Below, one piece after another: positions 11,013 through 22,560 of a stretch of 64,000 nt of DNA. The notes below the pieces were generated by a model. It worked only from the letters and a program-made list of their open reading frames with translations. It was not told the origin of the DNA and did not search any database. Location of the stretch: positions 36,335,023 to 36,399,022 of the forward strand of contig CM057228.1 of NCBI GenBank assembly GCA_029891385.1. The letters run 5' to 3'. A program made the position numbers and the translations under genes. Origin of the DNA: Erythroxylum novogranatense. Lineage: Eukaryota > Streptophyta > Magnoliopsida > Malpighiales > Erythroxylaceae. Each line of letters begins with the position of its first letter. Positions within the stretch are counted from its first letter, which is position 1.

Positions 11013-11541
11013 ATAGATTCCTAGGACATGTATCTATCTATTAAAAAAAATTGTATCTTTTGAAGTTGATTTGAAAAAGTTTGATGGAAAGAAAATGAGA
11101 GATCGATTGGAAGAGGATAAGAGGGTTATGAACATACGTTCGATTTTAAGCATATCTTGAGCTATAGAGCTCCGAATGAGATGGTTTTTGCTTCAAATTA
11201 AACTAGTGACTTAGAGAATCAATTGTTGTGAAGAAGTAAATTTTTGATTTGGGTTATTGTCTGGTGTAGGCACACCACTCTTGTGGGATATGGCTAACAC
11301 GGGTTCAAGGAAATAACCCTTCAAGGTAATATGCACGCACATGTTTTATGGTTCAAGAGTTGGGCTCCAGATGTTGGGACCCAACATGTATGGCATCAGA
11401 GCAAGAGTTGGGTTTCAGAAATGACGCCCAACATTTTTTGTATCAAAGCAAGAAGAGGAATCGATGATGGTTAAGGAAATTCCATTGGATTAAGCTTACG
11501 TTTCATGATCCGAAGTTGGGCTCCGCAATCAGGGTCCAACA
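11013..11541 (+). repeat. truncated LTR fragment with three terminal-type hairpins
   Basis: The right end reads ...GTTGGGCTCCGCAATCAGGGTCCAACA, matching the style of LTR ends at 34010 and (inverted) 16824. The left side is broken by the copia LTR at 11012. Three imperfect hairpins of the form GTTGGG...CCCAAC occur at 11359-11385, 11407-11432 and 11515-11540. Internal text near 11140-11210 resembles the 'GCATAACTTTTG...GAATGAGATG' block of the other long LTRs here. Confidence 0.55.
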
Positions 11542-11549
11542 ACCAAAGT

Positions 11550-11554
11550 CAAAC

Positions 11555-11588
<34 letters not shown>

Positions 11589-11590
11589 AG
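11550..11590. repeat. TA/TATG microsatellite
   Basis: Alternating ATATATGTATATGTATATAT sequence ending in a pure TA run. Confidence 0.9.
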
Positions 11591-13234
11591 CAATTCTAGC
11601 ATTCATACTTTATTAAAGCAATTTAAACATTCATCAATTTAACTCAAACTTATAAGACACAGCATAAACTTCAGCCATTAAACATGACACTCAATTATGC
11701 ACCATTCTTGATCATCTAAAGATGCAATGCACAACAAATGGCTCTAGGGTTCTGTGAAAAAAACAGAGAAACCGAAGTTTACTCCGTGAACAAAATGAAT
11801 CCATCTTTCGAATCTCATGGGCCACAAGCGGGCAACCGGGAGAAGGCTTTACGTTGACGTGCACGTGACTACGAAATGATTCCTCTCTCACCCAAACAAA
11901 ACACATAATCAATGCTCAAAATCATTTTATCAACTGCTCAAACTTTCATGCTTTTCTTCTTTTATCTAACTCGAAATGTTATAACCTTTTTTAAGGAATA
12001 ACATAATCACTATGCATTTCCAAACATTCATAATGATTTCAATTTCTCATAAATCAATTCTAAACAAAAATAACATTCACATGCATAGGCAATAATTTGT
12101 TCAATTACACAATAACTATAAATACATTACCCACCTCATTTCCTTGCTAAGATCCAAGTCAAGGTTGTCTTTTCCCTTGTTCTTTGGTAGGATTCTCTTG
12201 GTTCCCTAAAACAAACCAAGTCTCATTCAATAGGAATCCAATAGAAAATCCCACAATGAAAAATCACTAAAATTGATTCTAGAATGCTTAAACTCAAGTA
12301 TTTTCTAAACTCCATGGACTAAAATCCTTCCAGAAATCCAAAAGATCCAAAATGGTCTTACCTTGATTCTTCACTAATTGAAGACATCTTTAACTCAAAG
12401 GGAAGCTCTTCTCTTCCTCTTCCTTTTTCCTTTCTTGAACAACTCTAAAATCTCTTTTAAAGACTAAGAAAAGTGAAACCCTAGCTTGTTTTCCCTTCTC
12501 CTTCTCTCCTTCTCTTCATATTTCTCTCTCTTCTTCATGACGCTCTCTCTTTTTCTCTTTAATTTTCGTTCTTCTTTCTTCTTAAAATGCAAGACAACAC
12601 TTCTTTTTCCACTTATGCCCTTAATGATTGAGAAATGTCCCATTTGCCCTTCCATTTATGCCTTATGTCTTTTATACTTAAGTGTCTTGCCAAAAAGCAC
12701 CCTTGAATATTCTGACATAACTCTTTATTCTAGAAAAGTGTTCTCCCTTGTCTTAAGTTTCCAATGACACTAAAATCAATCCATTTGGTTCAGAAATCTG
12801 AAAGTTAGAGCTCAAGCATTTCAGACTGTTGTTAGACTGAAACAGTACACTATACCCAACTTCCATCCAGAAATTGAAAGTCCTAAAGATGGAAATAGAT
12901 TTCAAAATCTCATACCATTTATATATCCATGTCTCTTGTTTATCTTGAAACAAGAACCATCTCATTTGGAATCCTATAGATCCATATATATTCAAAATAC
13001 CGAAGTATGTCCAGTAAACATCCAATTTATACTCTTCCTACCGATACCCTTATTTTGATTCAATACATCTTTTCCAAATCAGTACTAAATGCTATAAAAA
13101 TCTATTTAGGGACATAAAAAGGTGTTAAGAAACTATTGGTTCAAGAATCACTTCATTTGGAGGTCGAATAACAAAATTATGGCCGAAAGAATCAAACATG
13201 ATTTTGCCCCCCAATCATATTGAACCTATCTCGG

Positions 13235-13750
13235 GACAAATGGCATAACTCTCTCTACAGATGTCGGATTAAGATTATCTTAGAATGATTTCAAAGAGAA
13301 CCTTGAGATATACAACTTTCAAGAAGAGCTTGACGTCAGATTTTATCATTTGAAGGTCAAAATGGACCAGAAGATAGGATCAGATGAAGCTAAAGGAAAA
13401 AGCAGACGAATGGGGAAATTTGCCATAAATTTCCTTAAAGATATCAGATTTGTGAGTTCTTTGGATGGTTTGAAAGAGGACTTCAAGATATACAACGTTC
13501 AAGAAGACCTTAAAGACAAATTCTATCTTATAAAGGGTCAAAAATGGAACAGAAGATAGGTACAGACGAAACCCAAGGAGAAAGTAGACGAATGGGAAAA
13601 ATTGCTATAACTTTCCCTATAGATATCATATTATGATGTTCTTTAGATGGCTTGAAATAGGACTTCTATGTCTACAACTTTCATGAAGACCTTGAAGACA
13701 AATTCTATCGTCTGAAGGGTTAAAAATGGAGCAGAAGATTGGTACAGGTT
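13235..13750. repeat. about 181-bp tandem repeat, nearly three units
   Basis: Units start at about 13240 (GGCATAACTCTC), 13422 (GCCATAAATTTCC) and 13603 (GCTATAACTTTCC). They share internal blocks: a GAG(A)TATACAACTTTCAAGAAGA-like segment and AAAATGGA..AGAAGAT. The repeated block is the conserved GCATAACTTTC...CTACAACTTTC...GAAG module found once in other LTRs here (about 23795-23880, 35560-35640). An open frame through units 1-2 (13350-13559) has no recognisable domain and is taken as chance. Confidence 0.75.
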
Positions 13751-13788
13751 AAACATAGAAGAAGCAAAGGACGGAAGATAGCAAAAGA

Positions 13789-13880
13789 TAGACGACACAT
13801 CATCACAAATGATATGTCATCACAGACGACACGTCATCATAAAAAACACGTCATCACAGAAAACACGTCATCATAGAAAA
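13789..13880. repeat. 17-bp minisatellite with CACGTCATCA units
   Basis: Five degenerate units read GACACATCATCAC, GATATGTCATCAC, GACACGTCATCAT, AACACGTCATCAC, AACACGTCATCAT. Three carry ACACGTCA, whose complement TGACGTGT is a bZIP-type (as-1/G-box hybrid) core. The regulatory role is inference. Confidence 0.7.
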
Positions 13881-14899
13881 AATAAAACATAGAAGAAGCA
13901 AAATACAGAAGATACATCTTCCCTTAAAGGACTATAACTTTCAACTTAGAAATCCAAAAATTCCGTACTATATATCTTTGAAAAGTTAAAAAGATAATCT
14001 AAAACTTTCTAGAAGACACCTTTCCCTAATTTAGCTGAGAAAAAATCCAGAATTGCCCTAGAATTCAGAACACAAATTTTACATTCATCCACCAATGTAC
14101 TACACCCAGTTCTCAACTTCATGATAAATTTTAAGATTCTTAAAGATAGAATTTAAATTTGATGTCTTCATAAGAAATGTAACCATATGTTTGTAGTTTA
14201 ATCCAAATTAAGAATCATCTCGTTTGGATAACTAGAGAAAAAGTTGTGGCTAAAAGACTGAAGCATATTCCGAAAATATTTCCCAGATCAACCACCCATT
14301 TTGTTTCACAATCTTTCTTCAACACAACTCATATCAAGATCACCTTTTCTACTTTATTTACTCCTCATTCTCAACTCCATTTCAAATCAATATCTTCCAA
14401 AGAAAATATAGTCCATGATTAATCATGAACACCAATAACAGAACATACACATATGTACATGTTCTTGATCAACTTACTACACAAATTCAATTTCATTTTT
14501 GGTTTCATTCTACTTCTAACTTTCACCTTAATTCTTCCCATTTCGAAATCTCTTATCCACTAAAAGCACCAAAGCAAAATATAAACCTATCCACATTTCT
14601 CACTTATTAACGTGAAATTTTTCTCAATCTCCCTTGTAGCTTCTTCACTTGAATAATTTCTTTCAAATGATCATAGTCAAAAGACTCACTCGATCTTTCA
14701 ATTACTCATTTAATCATTCACTTTCTTAACAAGTTCTTCATTAGGTTTCGGATTACTCACACTTTTCCCACTTCCACTGTCGATAACATCAATATCAGAT
14801 CATGATGATATCTCTTAACATACTCACATTACGAACCAAAGACATCTTTTTTGGTAATACTAACTCACAAGTCAATGGTCCGGTTCTCAATATCTTTAT

Positions 14900-17800
14900 T
14901 TGGAACAAAACAATTCAAGCCTAGTTGATTCGTTATCTTAGCCTGAGCACATTTGCACTCAATCTAAGTATAAAGATAATAATACACATAAACAAGATAG
15001 AGATTATATTACCGACTCCTTCGTTACAACTTTAACTCTTCGCTACGCTTTCCTGTCCTCGGAAATATATCCTCTCCTAAGTGATTTATCCTCTTCTTCT
15101 TGTTATTGTTTCCTCTTCTCGATATTGTATCCTCGCCCAATCCGATCTACCACTTGTTCTTCTTAGACAACTTGGTTAACAAGATCCCTTGGTGGAAAAG
15201 GAGAAGAAAACTTTCGAGGAGAATTTTCTTAAAAGAAAGAAGATCAAGAATGAGACACTCTCATGCAATTTTTTATTTTTTCATGCAAGATAGGAGAGAT
15301 AGTGATAAAAATGTAAGAACCCCTTGTTACTCCCTCACACTTTCGGTTAACAACAAAGGAAAGAAGAGTTTTCAACCAATGCATCATTTCTTTATTTAAT
15401 CAATCATAAAGAACCATTAAATGAGACTCTTCTCATTTGTCTTTAAGATGACTATATGAAAAGTCTATTAACCTAAATGAGACCTATCAATTTCGTTTTT
15501 GATGATGAAAGAAGGAAGATGGTCCATCCAAGGTACATCTTTCTTCTTTAATCCAATGAATGCTAATAGGTTACATGTTATTATTAAAAGATAACCATTA
15601 AACCATTTAATGGTAAGTTCATAACTCCATTTAATGATGATAAACCATAATAAAGACCATCTTCATTTAGCAATTTAATGTTACATGTGCAGTTGCACAT
15701 TCAGCTCTAATGAAAAACGAAATTGCACTTTACTTTCTTAAAAATTTTATTTTAATTTAATTAATCCAATTAATTAAGATAAACTAAAGTCTAGCCCAGT
15801 TTTAAATGTACATTTGGGCTTCTAATTAATCATTAATTAGTGCAAGCCCAACATTCAATTATGGGCTTCTAAAACCTTCATTTATATTTCTTTCTTTGCT
15901 TAATAGCCTTCCTTGAAGCCAAGTGGTGAATCTTATTAAACTTAGATAATTCAAGCTCCAATAAGCCCAGAATTAATTTAATCTCATTAGAATAAATTCT
16001 AGCTTATTAACTAAATGTCATTCCATTAAAGACAATTAGTTGAACTCTTGAATTACTAAATATTATGAGAACACATATTTCAAATAATATGTTCAATTGC
16101 AAACCCTATCATGAACCTTATTATATCCATCCACACAACAAAGGATAAAATTACCGTTTTGCCCTTATGTTGGTTTTTCCTTATAGATCTCTCGTTTACT
16201 TTATATGGTGATTAATACACAAGATCTCATCTTGGTGTTAAGACTTGATGGGTAGCTAGTTCATCAAACTACTGGTGCCAATTTAATCACTAAATCTCCT
16301 TAAAACATCTAGAAGTGATGATATCACTATAAACTCTTTATTTGAGTTAATGTTTCCTGATACATGTTTCAATTGATAATTCGAACATGCAGATACTGGA
16401 TTAATACTCTATCAAAATCCATTTTGATCATATCAAAAATTGTAATGAAACACATATGAGTTCACCACTCATCAAGATTTTGGTCCATAATAAGTGAATG
16501 TTTAAGTTGTATGTTTTAATATTAAAGTAATGGCCCATTTTATTCTTTAAAACATACTTGATTTCATATTCATTTAATAATTCCATTATCGATAGTCAAC
16601 TACTATCATGATATGAAACTCATAATTCCCTTGAAGTAAATTCCTTTACTTATATGGAGATAAATCATAACACTACAGTCTAAATCATAATCAAGCAACC
16701 AACTTGATTATTCAACTGTGAATCAATTAATTTAGATTCTAATAATATACATGTTTCCCATATATCTCTACGTATATGTCTATTACTTACAAAAGAATCT
16801 CGGTACCTTTTGACTAGATATATTGTTGGGACCCGATCCGGGAACCGGATCCCAACCGGAAAAGCAAAAGAACGGAGGAAACGAAACAACCGAAGCGGAA
16901 TCACAGCAGACGCAAAGCGAAGGCGGAAGCGAAAAATAGCGAAACGAATCACAGCAAACACATCCGACATCCGGAAATAATAATCAAAGAAAACTTATCG
17001 ACTGAACATAATCGCGTTGGAAACCCTAAGACGTTCCAAAATCCGGTATAAATTTTTTTTTCTTTTTCCTTATAACCATTTTTACTCAATTTCTTTCTTT
17101 TTTTTTCTTTCTTATGCCAAAATTCTTACACACTTTAGCCATCTTTCATACAAATCATAAGTCTCATCCGAAATCAACTACTTCTTATTTATTTTTCTTT
17201 TTCAACTTATTATCTCATCAAATTTTGGCAGATAACGGTACGCCTTTATCCTAACAAACCTGCAAAGTGTTTAAAATACACTTCTATAAAATCCAATCAA
17301 TCACACAGATATCGAATCAACCGGACCCTCCGTCAGGGATCTCAAGACACACAAACGCAAACCTAATTCTAAAACATTCTCATAGTTGCATTTCAATATA
17401 CTGATCTCATAACTCAATCTCATTTCCAAATTCATACTCAATTTCATATACAAATTCCAAAACCATACACAAACTCAACCTTATATGCAAGTACACTTTT
17501 CTAAACTTATCTTAAGCCATATACAAATTCATACTAAAATCCAAATTTCTCAAAATCTAACTTATACAAATGTCGGCCCGACGTCTTCACATTCTTTCAT
17601 CCGATCTCCTGCTCGAAACTTGGAGATGGGGATGAAAGGGGGTGAGCTCGGAAGCTCGTGGATAACACATTTATAAAATGACAAATAAGCAGAAATCAAT
17701 TTTTCATAAGCTTTTTGCCAAAAGGGCTAATTTTCAAAACTTTGTAACTTTTCAAACAGTTTTCTCAAGCTTTTCAATTTTTCAAACTTTTCATAACAAA

Positions 17801-18970
17801 ATTCACTATTTATTCCTCAATTTTTAAACATGAATGCAGAACACAGAAACAAATCAAAAACACATAACATGTCAGAATGATCTGGCTTGGTCCAAACAGA
17901 ACGTACTACACTTTCTTAATGTTGGACCCTACACCTGGGCTAGCATTTCCCACCCAGCGTGTGTTTGCGGGTTATACCGCGGCATCCAACACAAATCAGT
18001 CCGACAATGTCCAAAGGTAACCGTGGAGGAGTCCAAAATCGAGTCTCCGTGCCCTAGCGGGCAGCGTGGAGAAGGCTATACAAATAGAGGCAATGACGAC
18101 TCACAAAGGACCTACCAAAACCATATAACACATAATCAAAAACGAAATTTCAGAATGCCCGAAGGCACTTTTCAAAATCTTGCCTTTCTAACTTTATTTC
18201 ATCGAATACTAACAAACTCACAATTCAAATACTTCATACAATTTAATTTATTCAATCAATCAATGCAACAATTGCATAATTTGTCAATGCATACACAACA
18301 AATGCATTTTCAGAAATTTCTATCAATTTATCAAATCACTTATAATAATTTTTCGAAAACCTTGAAATCAAAATTTCAAACTTTTAATCAATTCTTATTT
18401 TCAAACATTTACAAAACAATAATTTATCAAAATCCAAAGTTTTCTTTTTTCATTTTGAAAATTAGTATATTGCCTATAAATCAAAATATAAATATGCTAC
18501 CCACCTCGAATTGACGCTAATACTTTGTCCAAAGCATCGAATCTCCAAATTCCTTCTTCTTTCCTCAACCTTAAAATTCCTAAGCCATATTTATCCAAAA
18601 TAAATATCATAATTCACTTAATTCATCAAATTGGACTTAGAAAACACCAATTCCATATAAATTCATTCAAATATTAAAGTCCTCAAAATTAAACAATTCA
18701 TTTCTCATAAATTTTTCTTAAGTTCATCAAATTTCCTTAAATTCATTCTCATTCTCACCAATTCTTTCTCCATTTAAATTCATTTTAATATTTCTAATTT
18801 TTCATCAAAAGTTCGGGGTCCAACATATATAATACTCGTACATATATAACCAAACTCTTTTGTTTCATTAATAATAAATATTTTCATTACAAAACTGTAA
18901 CTGGAAAAAAATTAAGTTACATGTAAATACACTTGCTTTCCAAGGCACTATATTTACATAACTTTAACAT
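14900..18970 (-). repeat. probable minus-strand LTR, interrupted by the 16824-18825 solo LTR
   Basis: Outside the inserted solo LTR, the minus strand has TATAAATGAAGG near 15875-15890 beside repeated 'gggcttgcactaattaatgattaattagaagccc' text. A copia-like R/U5 style (GATCGGATTGGGCGAGGATAC) follows at about 15120-15150. This suggests a copia-type LTR of about 2 kb net. Its ends and primer site were not found, so borders and class are tentative. No gene was recognised. Confidence 0.35.
16824..18825 (-). repeat. complete solo LTR with TATAT target duplication
   Basis: It starts TGTTGGGACCCGATCCGG and ends GGGGTCCAACA. It is flanked on both sides by TATAT (16819-16823 and 18826-18830), so the 2002-bp unit is a solo LTR. 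Termini match the 30251-34010 copy in inverted orientation and the start of the 36095 copy. It shares the GGGGGTGAGCTC block (17640) and the GGGCAG...GGAGAAGGCTATA block (18058-18085) with them. It is about 1.7 kb shorter than the 30251 copy through internal loss. A 226-codon Asn/His/Gln-rich open frame at 17834-18514 resembles no family. Confidence 0.85.
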
Positions 18971-19223
18971 GGTCAGGCTGCTCTATCCCTACCCGTCAGG
19001 TCACGGGGGACTATAGCCCGAGGTTGGGCCAAGTAGGGCTAGGAGCAGCCCGGACCCATTGACATCGATGCTTTGTACATGGTAACAGATTGAGCCCACG
19101 ACCAGATCACCATCATCCAGATCCCGAAACAATTGGCTTCAATGGGATATGAAAAGTTGAGATCCACATAATGGATCACTAATTACCAAAAGATGTTTCA
19201 AGCTCCTTATAAACATTCTTACT
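18970..19223. other. unassigned, relatively GC-rich segment
   Basis: It lies between the LTR remnant on its left and the large chromovirus LTR. It has GGGCCAAGTAGGGCTAGGAG and GACCAGATCACCATCATCC text, unlike the surrounding AT-rich LTRs. No convincing domain was recognised in six frames. Confidence 0.4.
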
Positions 19224-19320
19224 TGTAATATCTCGGTCCCCCTACGAAGGGCTAGACCCCTAAAAATTTGGTGCACGTGAGCTTAGAACCCTAAAAATTT
19301 GTAGAGGGTATGAAAATTGT

Positions 19321-19480
19321 GTGTCCGTCAAATGGACACGGGAGTCCGATAACGGACAGCTTCGGGTGAATTGGAACACTTTGAATGGCTCATGTCCGTT
19401 TAACGGACATGCAGGTCCGTTTAACGGACCTTCTCGGGTGAAATGGGATTGCTTTGTCGATTCATGTCCGTTTAACGGAC
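19321..19480. repeat. GTCCGTTTAACGGAC palindrome array in LTR
   Basis: Exact GTCCGTTTAACGGAC copies are at 19394-19408, 19415-19429 and 19466-19480. Two degraded copies (GTCCGTCAAATGGAC, GTCCGATAACGGAC) lie at about 19323 and 19344. They sit about 100-260 bp from the LTR start. Peptide-like CPLNGH repeats read from this array are an artefact of the motif. Confidence 0.9.
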
Positions 19481-20879
19481 ATCCACGGGGCAACTTTAGT
19501 CAATCATAATTGATCGTTTTAAATTTGGTACTTGTGGTCTTAAGTGAGATTTTGATAAAAATACATCATATTTGGATAGACATTGATGAATTGAATTTTT
19601 GCACACATTAAAATCATTGACCATGCATTCAATTGACATTTTCCGGGTATAATTGGTAATAAATGGGATTGCTTTGAGATTTGTGAGTTGGGATTATTGA
19701 AAATTGATTTGGGCAATGAAATTGTTAATTTTGTATTTTTGGAGAATTTTAGGAAATTTTCCTGAAATTTTTTGAGATAATTTTCAGACTAGGAAAAATG
19801 TCGAGTGGCAGATAAATTGAAAAATGGTAGTAGAATTTATGGTCAACTAGCATTGGAATATTAAATACAAGACTTAAAAAATTAGTGACAAGTGTACTTT
19901 ATTGAAATTTGGGTTTGAAAGGACATTTATAAGACAAATGAATGAAAAATTGGCAAGTGGCAAGTGACATGTGTCACTTGCCAAGCCATGCCACCTAACC
20001 CTCTTTTGAAGTATCTTCTAGACTCATTTATGAGTGTGTCCCACGACACTCTCTTTCATTTGGCCTCCCAAGTTGTGTTTTGTTCTTGCTTTTTTTTCTC
20101 TCCATTTTCATGACTTCCATTCTTCTCTTCATCTCCTCCATGACTTGGTGATCTTTTGTGTAAAACCTTGCTCCATCTCTACCATCTTGTTGTTCCTTCA
20201 AGTTGGTCCAAGGAAAAAACTAGCTTAACCTCCTAGAAGATGAAGATCATGGAGAGGATAGAGCTAGGGTTACATGGAGATTTTGAAGGAATTGAAGGAA
20301 AATCGAGTAAGTTTAGTGTTATATGGCATGAATATGGTTAATTGAAGCTTGCATGATGAGGGTTTGATAAATTGATTTGTATTTTGCCAGGTTTGTGTAT
20401 ATATATATATATCTTGAGTGATGTCAATTCATGTTCATGTTTGGTTTGCGTGTATTTTGATGGGTAAGAGTGTATGTAAGGATATATAGAAGTTGAAGTG
20501 ATTAAAGCTAAACTAAGAAAGTTGTGATTTTAATGTTATAAGTATGGTTATTGTAAGCTTAAATGATGGATTATGTGAGTGAATGATATGTATTTGGATC
20601 CTTAATGGGGGGATTAATTTGGTGTCTTGACATATGAAGGCTTAAGTAAGAGTAGACATAAAGTGAAAATGAAATTGAAGTTGATTATGTGAAGGAAATT
20701 GATGACTACATATGTATGGATTGTCTTGATATTAGTGTTTATGAGCAATAATGGGTTAAAAATTTGAGTATGACTCGTGTCAAGTTCAAAGGGAATTAGC
20801 ACATTGATCATTGATGAGTATTGCACTAGAAATGATGGGCTAAGTATGAGAAATTGGGTGTTGGAAGTGAAGAGTTGAA

Positions 20880-21252
20880 TCCTTTCTTCTTCTTCTTCAC
20901 TTATCTCTTCTTCTTTTTGGAGTCCTTTTATTGTTTGAGTTAACTCCATTATTTCTTGTTGCAGACGGTGAATTTCTTGTTGATGAAATTCAGCTAATGG
21001 ACCTGCTCTTGGTTCTTTTTCTATGAATATTTCTTCATCAAGGCTGATACCATGATAAATTAAATATTCAAAAGCATCATTAAAGGAATAGAATCCTTTA
21101 AATTTTGGTTTGGCTAACTGACTAGCCTTCTTGAGCAAAGTTGAATAGTATCCTTTTTGACTTTTACAGTCTCTTGCATAATGACCTTCTTCTCCACATG
21201 TGTAACAACGACATTTGTGTAGAGGAGGTTTCTTTATTTTGAAAACTCGCAC
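20880..21252 (-). pseudogene. pararetroviral coat-protein zinc-knuckle fragment
   Basis: The minus-strand frame starts near 21252 and carries a CCHC knuckle, C-Y-T-C-x4-H-x4-C (CYTCGEEGHYARDC), preceded by a Lys-rich stretch. A segment with FYSFNDAFEYLIYHG and a Glu-rich coiled coil follows. A Lys-rich knuckle at the coat-protein end is a Caulimoviridae hallmark. After about 20880 the frame runs into LTR sequence (to 20614) and has no further meaning. It overlaps the end of the dUTPase frame by 19 bases, likely at a rearrangement joint. Confidence 0.7.
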
Positions 21253-21650
21253 ATCTGTGTTATGTGGTTTTCCTTTATACGTCTTTGCTTTTCTAAGACC
21301 GTATTTTCTATTTGTGCTATCATATCTCCTATATCCATAAAATATTCTTCAGGATTAGAATTGAATAGCAAAACATAAATAATACCTCGATAATCAGTAT
21401 CAATGACTCCCGCGGTAACATCTATGCCTTTCTTTGAAATTTTTGACTTTCCTGCTATCCTGCCATAAATATTTGGAATATTTATCTCCATTCTTAATCC
21501 TGTAGAGATTGACTTTCTTTGGAGACTTGGTATAGTTATACAGTCAATACTGTATAAATCATATCCAGCAGCTCCATTTGTTCTTCTAGTTGGTGTCTTT
21601 GCAAAGGAAGCAAAAGAAAATTTTGGCTATACAATGGAAATTTCAGGAAT
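21234..21650 (-). pseudogene. dUTPase-like domain, pararetroviral fragment
   Basis: Three motifs of trimeric dUTPases appear in order: motif 1 AAGYDLYS (near 21590), motif 2 GRIAGKS (near 21460) and motif 3 GVIDTDYRG (near 21400). A motif 4-like GDMIAQI follows near 21325. The family hydrolyses dUTP to dUMP and pyrophosphate. The frame is open upstream of the first Met at 21491, so the domain starts before it. The P-loop-like Gly-rich motif 5 is not seen. It lies on the minus strand between the zinc-knuckle piece and the viral primer site. Domain assignment is firm; viral rather than host origin rests on the surrounding caulimovirid blocks. Confidence 0.75.
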
Positions 21651-21792
21651 CAACTCAGTAATCCTCTCTTTGTAAAATCTTCCGCATAAAGATTAGAAGT
21701 TTCAAAATTCTCTGAGTGTTCATACCTTTTTGCTATACTCCGCACAGAATCAAAACTGTGTCTAGCAAGATCACTAACTGGGTGCGCTACTA

Positions 21793-21812
21793 AATTAGTA
21801 TCAGAGCAAAGA
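21793..21812 (+). other. pararetroviral tRNA-Met primer site
   Basis: TTAGTATCAGAGCAAAGAAG matches the tRNA-Met complement TGGTATCAGAGC with one change. In caulimovirids this site marks the conventional start of the genome map. The first-protein frame follows 140 bp downstream, in the expected order. Confidence 0.65.
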
Positions 21813-21948
21813 AGGTTTAAGGTATGAGTAACTAAATCATTAGATTCAACTACTTATTAGTAGGATTGATATGTGTTTAGAATATTTTTGTTAACATTTA
21901 AGTTCTATTAAATCTCTGTTTATTCTATATAAGGTTTAATCAGCAGCC

Positions 21949-22272
21949 ATGCCTGGATATTTTGATAAGAGACGAGGTCTTAAATCTATGATTAAAGAAA
22001 CATCAAACAGGATTAAAAGACTGGAAAAGGTCAAAGCTAATCAAGATGAAGCTGTTGAACAATATCGAAAGATGTTGTTTGACAAATCTTTTATGAGTGC
22101 TTGTAGTAATATAAGGCATCCTCAATTTCATGAGGCCAATGCGCAAAAGAATCAAGGTTTCAGACTTATGGGTGAAGCTCGTTATTTAGCCCTTGATTGT
22201 AAATGGCAAATGGAAGCTTTGTATAAAAGACAAAAATTGTATAAGAAACGGATGCAACTTTTTATTGATTGA
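21949..22272 (+). CDS. small first protein of the pararetrovirus (hypothetical)
   Basis: A 107-codon intact frame starting MPGYFDKRRG, rich in Lys/Arg and Gln, with a helical, coiled-coil-like pattern through most of its length. Its place just after the primer site and leader fits the small first protein found in several caulimovirid genera. I do not recognise a specific family. It is the only viral frame here without an obvious break, but it lies in a dead, rearranged copy inside a retrotransposon LTR, and expression is doubtful. Confidence 0.5.
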   Translation: MPGYFDKRRGLKSMIKETSNRIKRLEKVKANQDEAVEQYRKMLFDKSFMSACSNIRHPQFHEANAQKNQGFRLMGEARYLALDCKWQMEALYKRQKLYKKRMQLFID

Positions 22273-22560
22273 ATAAAGTTTCTACTTATTAATCTCTTTT
22301 TGATAAATTAGGTAGCTACGCCGTGAGGATTAAGAAAGAAAAAAAGTAGAGTACCCGTGTTAAGCCGTGGAGAGGCGTGAAAAGGGGAAATTGAGTTCGA
22401 AATCCAAAACGGGAAAGTACTTAGTTTAAAGAAAAGAAATTCATGAGTCATCGTTTTGAACAATCAATCAAAAGGTATTATCAGAATAGAAAAAATTTCG
22501 TAGGATCTAAAGATAAATCCTTAAGAATTTCTTGATAATCAGGATTTTCTCCTTCTGATA

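Larger units (their letters stand above)
11542..14900 (-). repeat. long-LTR remnant, minus orientation
   Basis: The block at 11725-11905 is the reverse-complement relative of 32700-32890 inside the 30251-34010 solo LTR (GGGCCACAAGCGGGCAACC and neighbours). The pyrimidine-rich tract at 12400-12680 corresponds to the purine tract at 31610-31710. This makes the stretch a diverged LTR of the same long-LTR group, in minus orientation. Neither end shows a clean TG/CA terminus, so borders are approximate. It contains the 181-bp tandem repeat and the CGTCATCA minisatellite listed separately. No gene was recognised. Confidence 0.45.

Noticed and set aside
11386..11405. TATGGCATCAGAGCAAGAG as a primer-binding site
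   Set aside because: Resembles TGGTATCAGAGCA but lies inside an LTR fragment with no LTR end directly before it.
15100..15399. 99-codon frame on the plus strand
   Set aside because: Antisense to a probable LTR leader; no homology recognised.
17834..18514. 226-codon open frame on the plus strand
   Set aside because: Lies wholly in a solo LTR, low-complexity Asn/Gln/His/Phe composition, no recognisable domain, and the LTR is oriented the other way.
19260..19509. Open frames with repeated CPLNGH/CPFNGH peptides (also at 26766-27110, 33903-34103, 36711-37055)
   Set aside because: They are translations of the GTCCGTTTAACGGAC palindrome array; frames exist on both strands and no domain is present.
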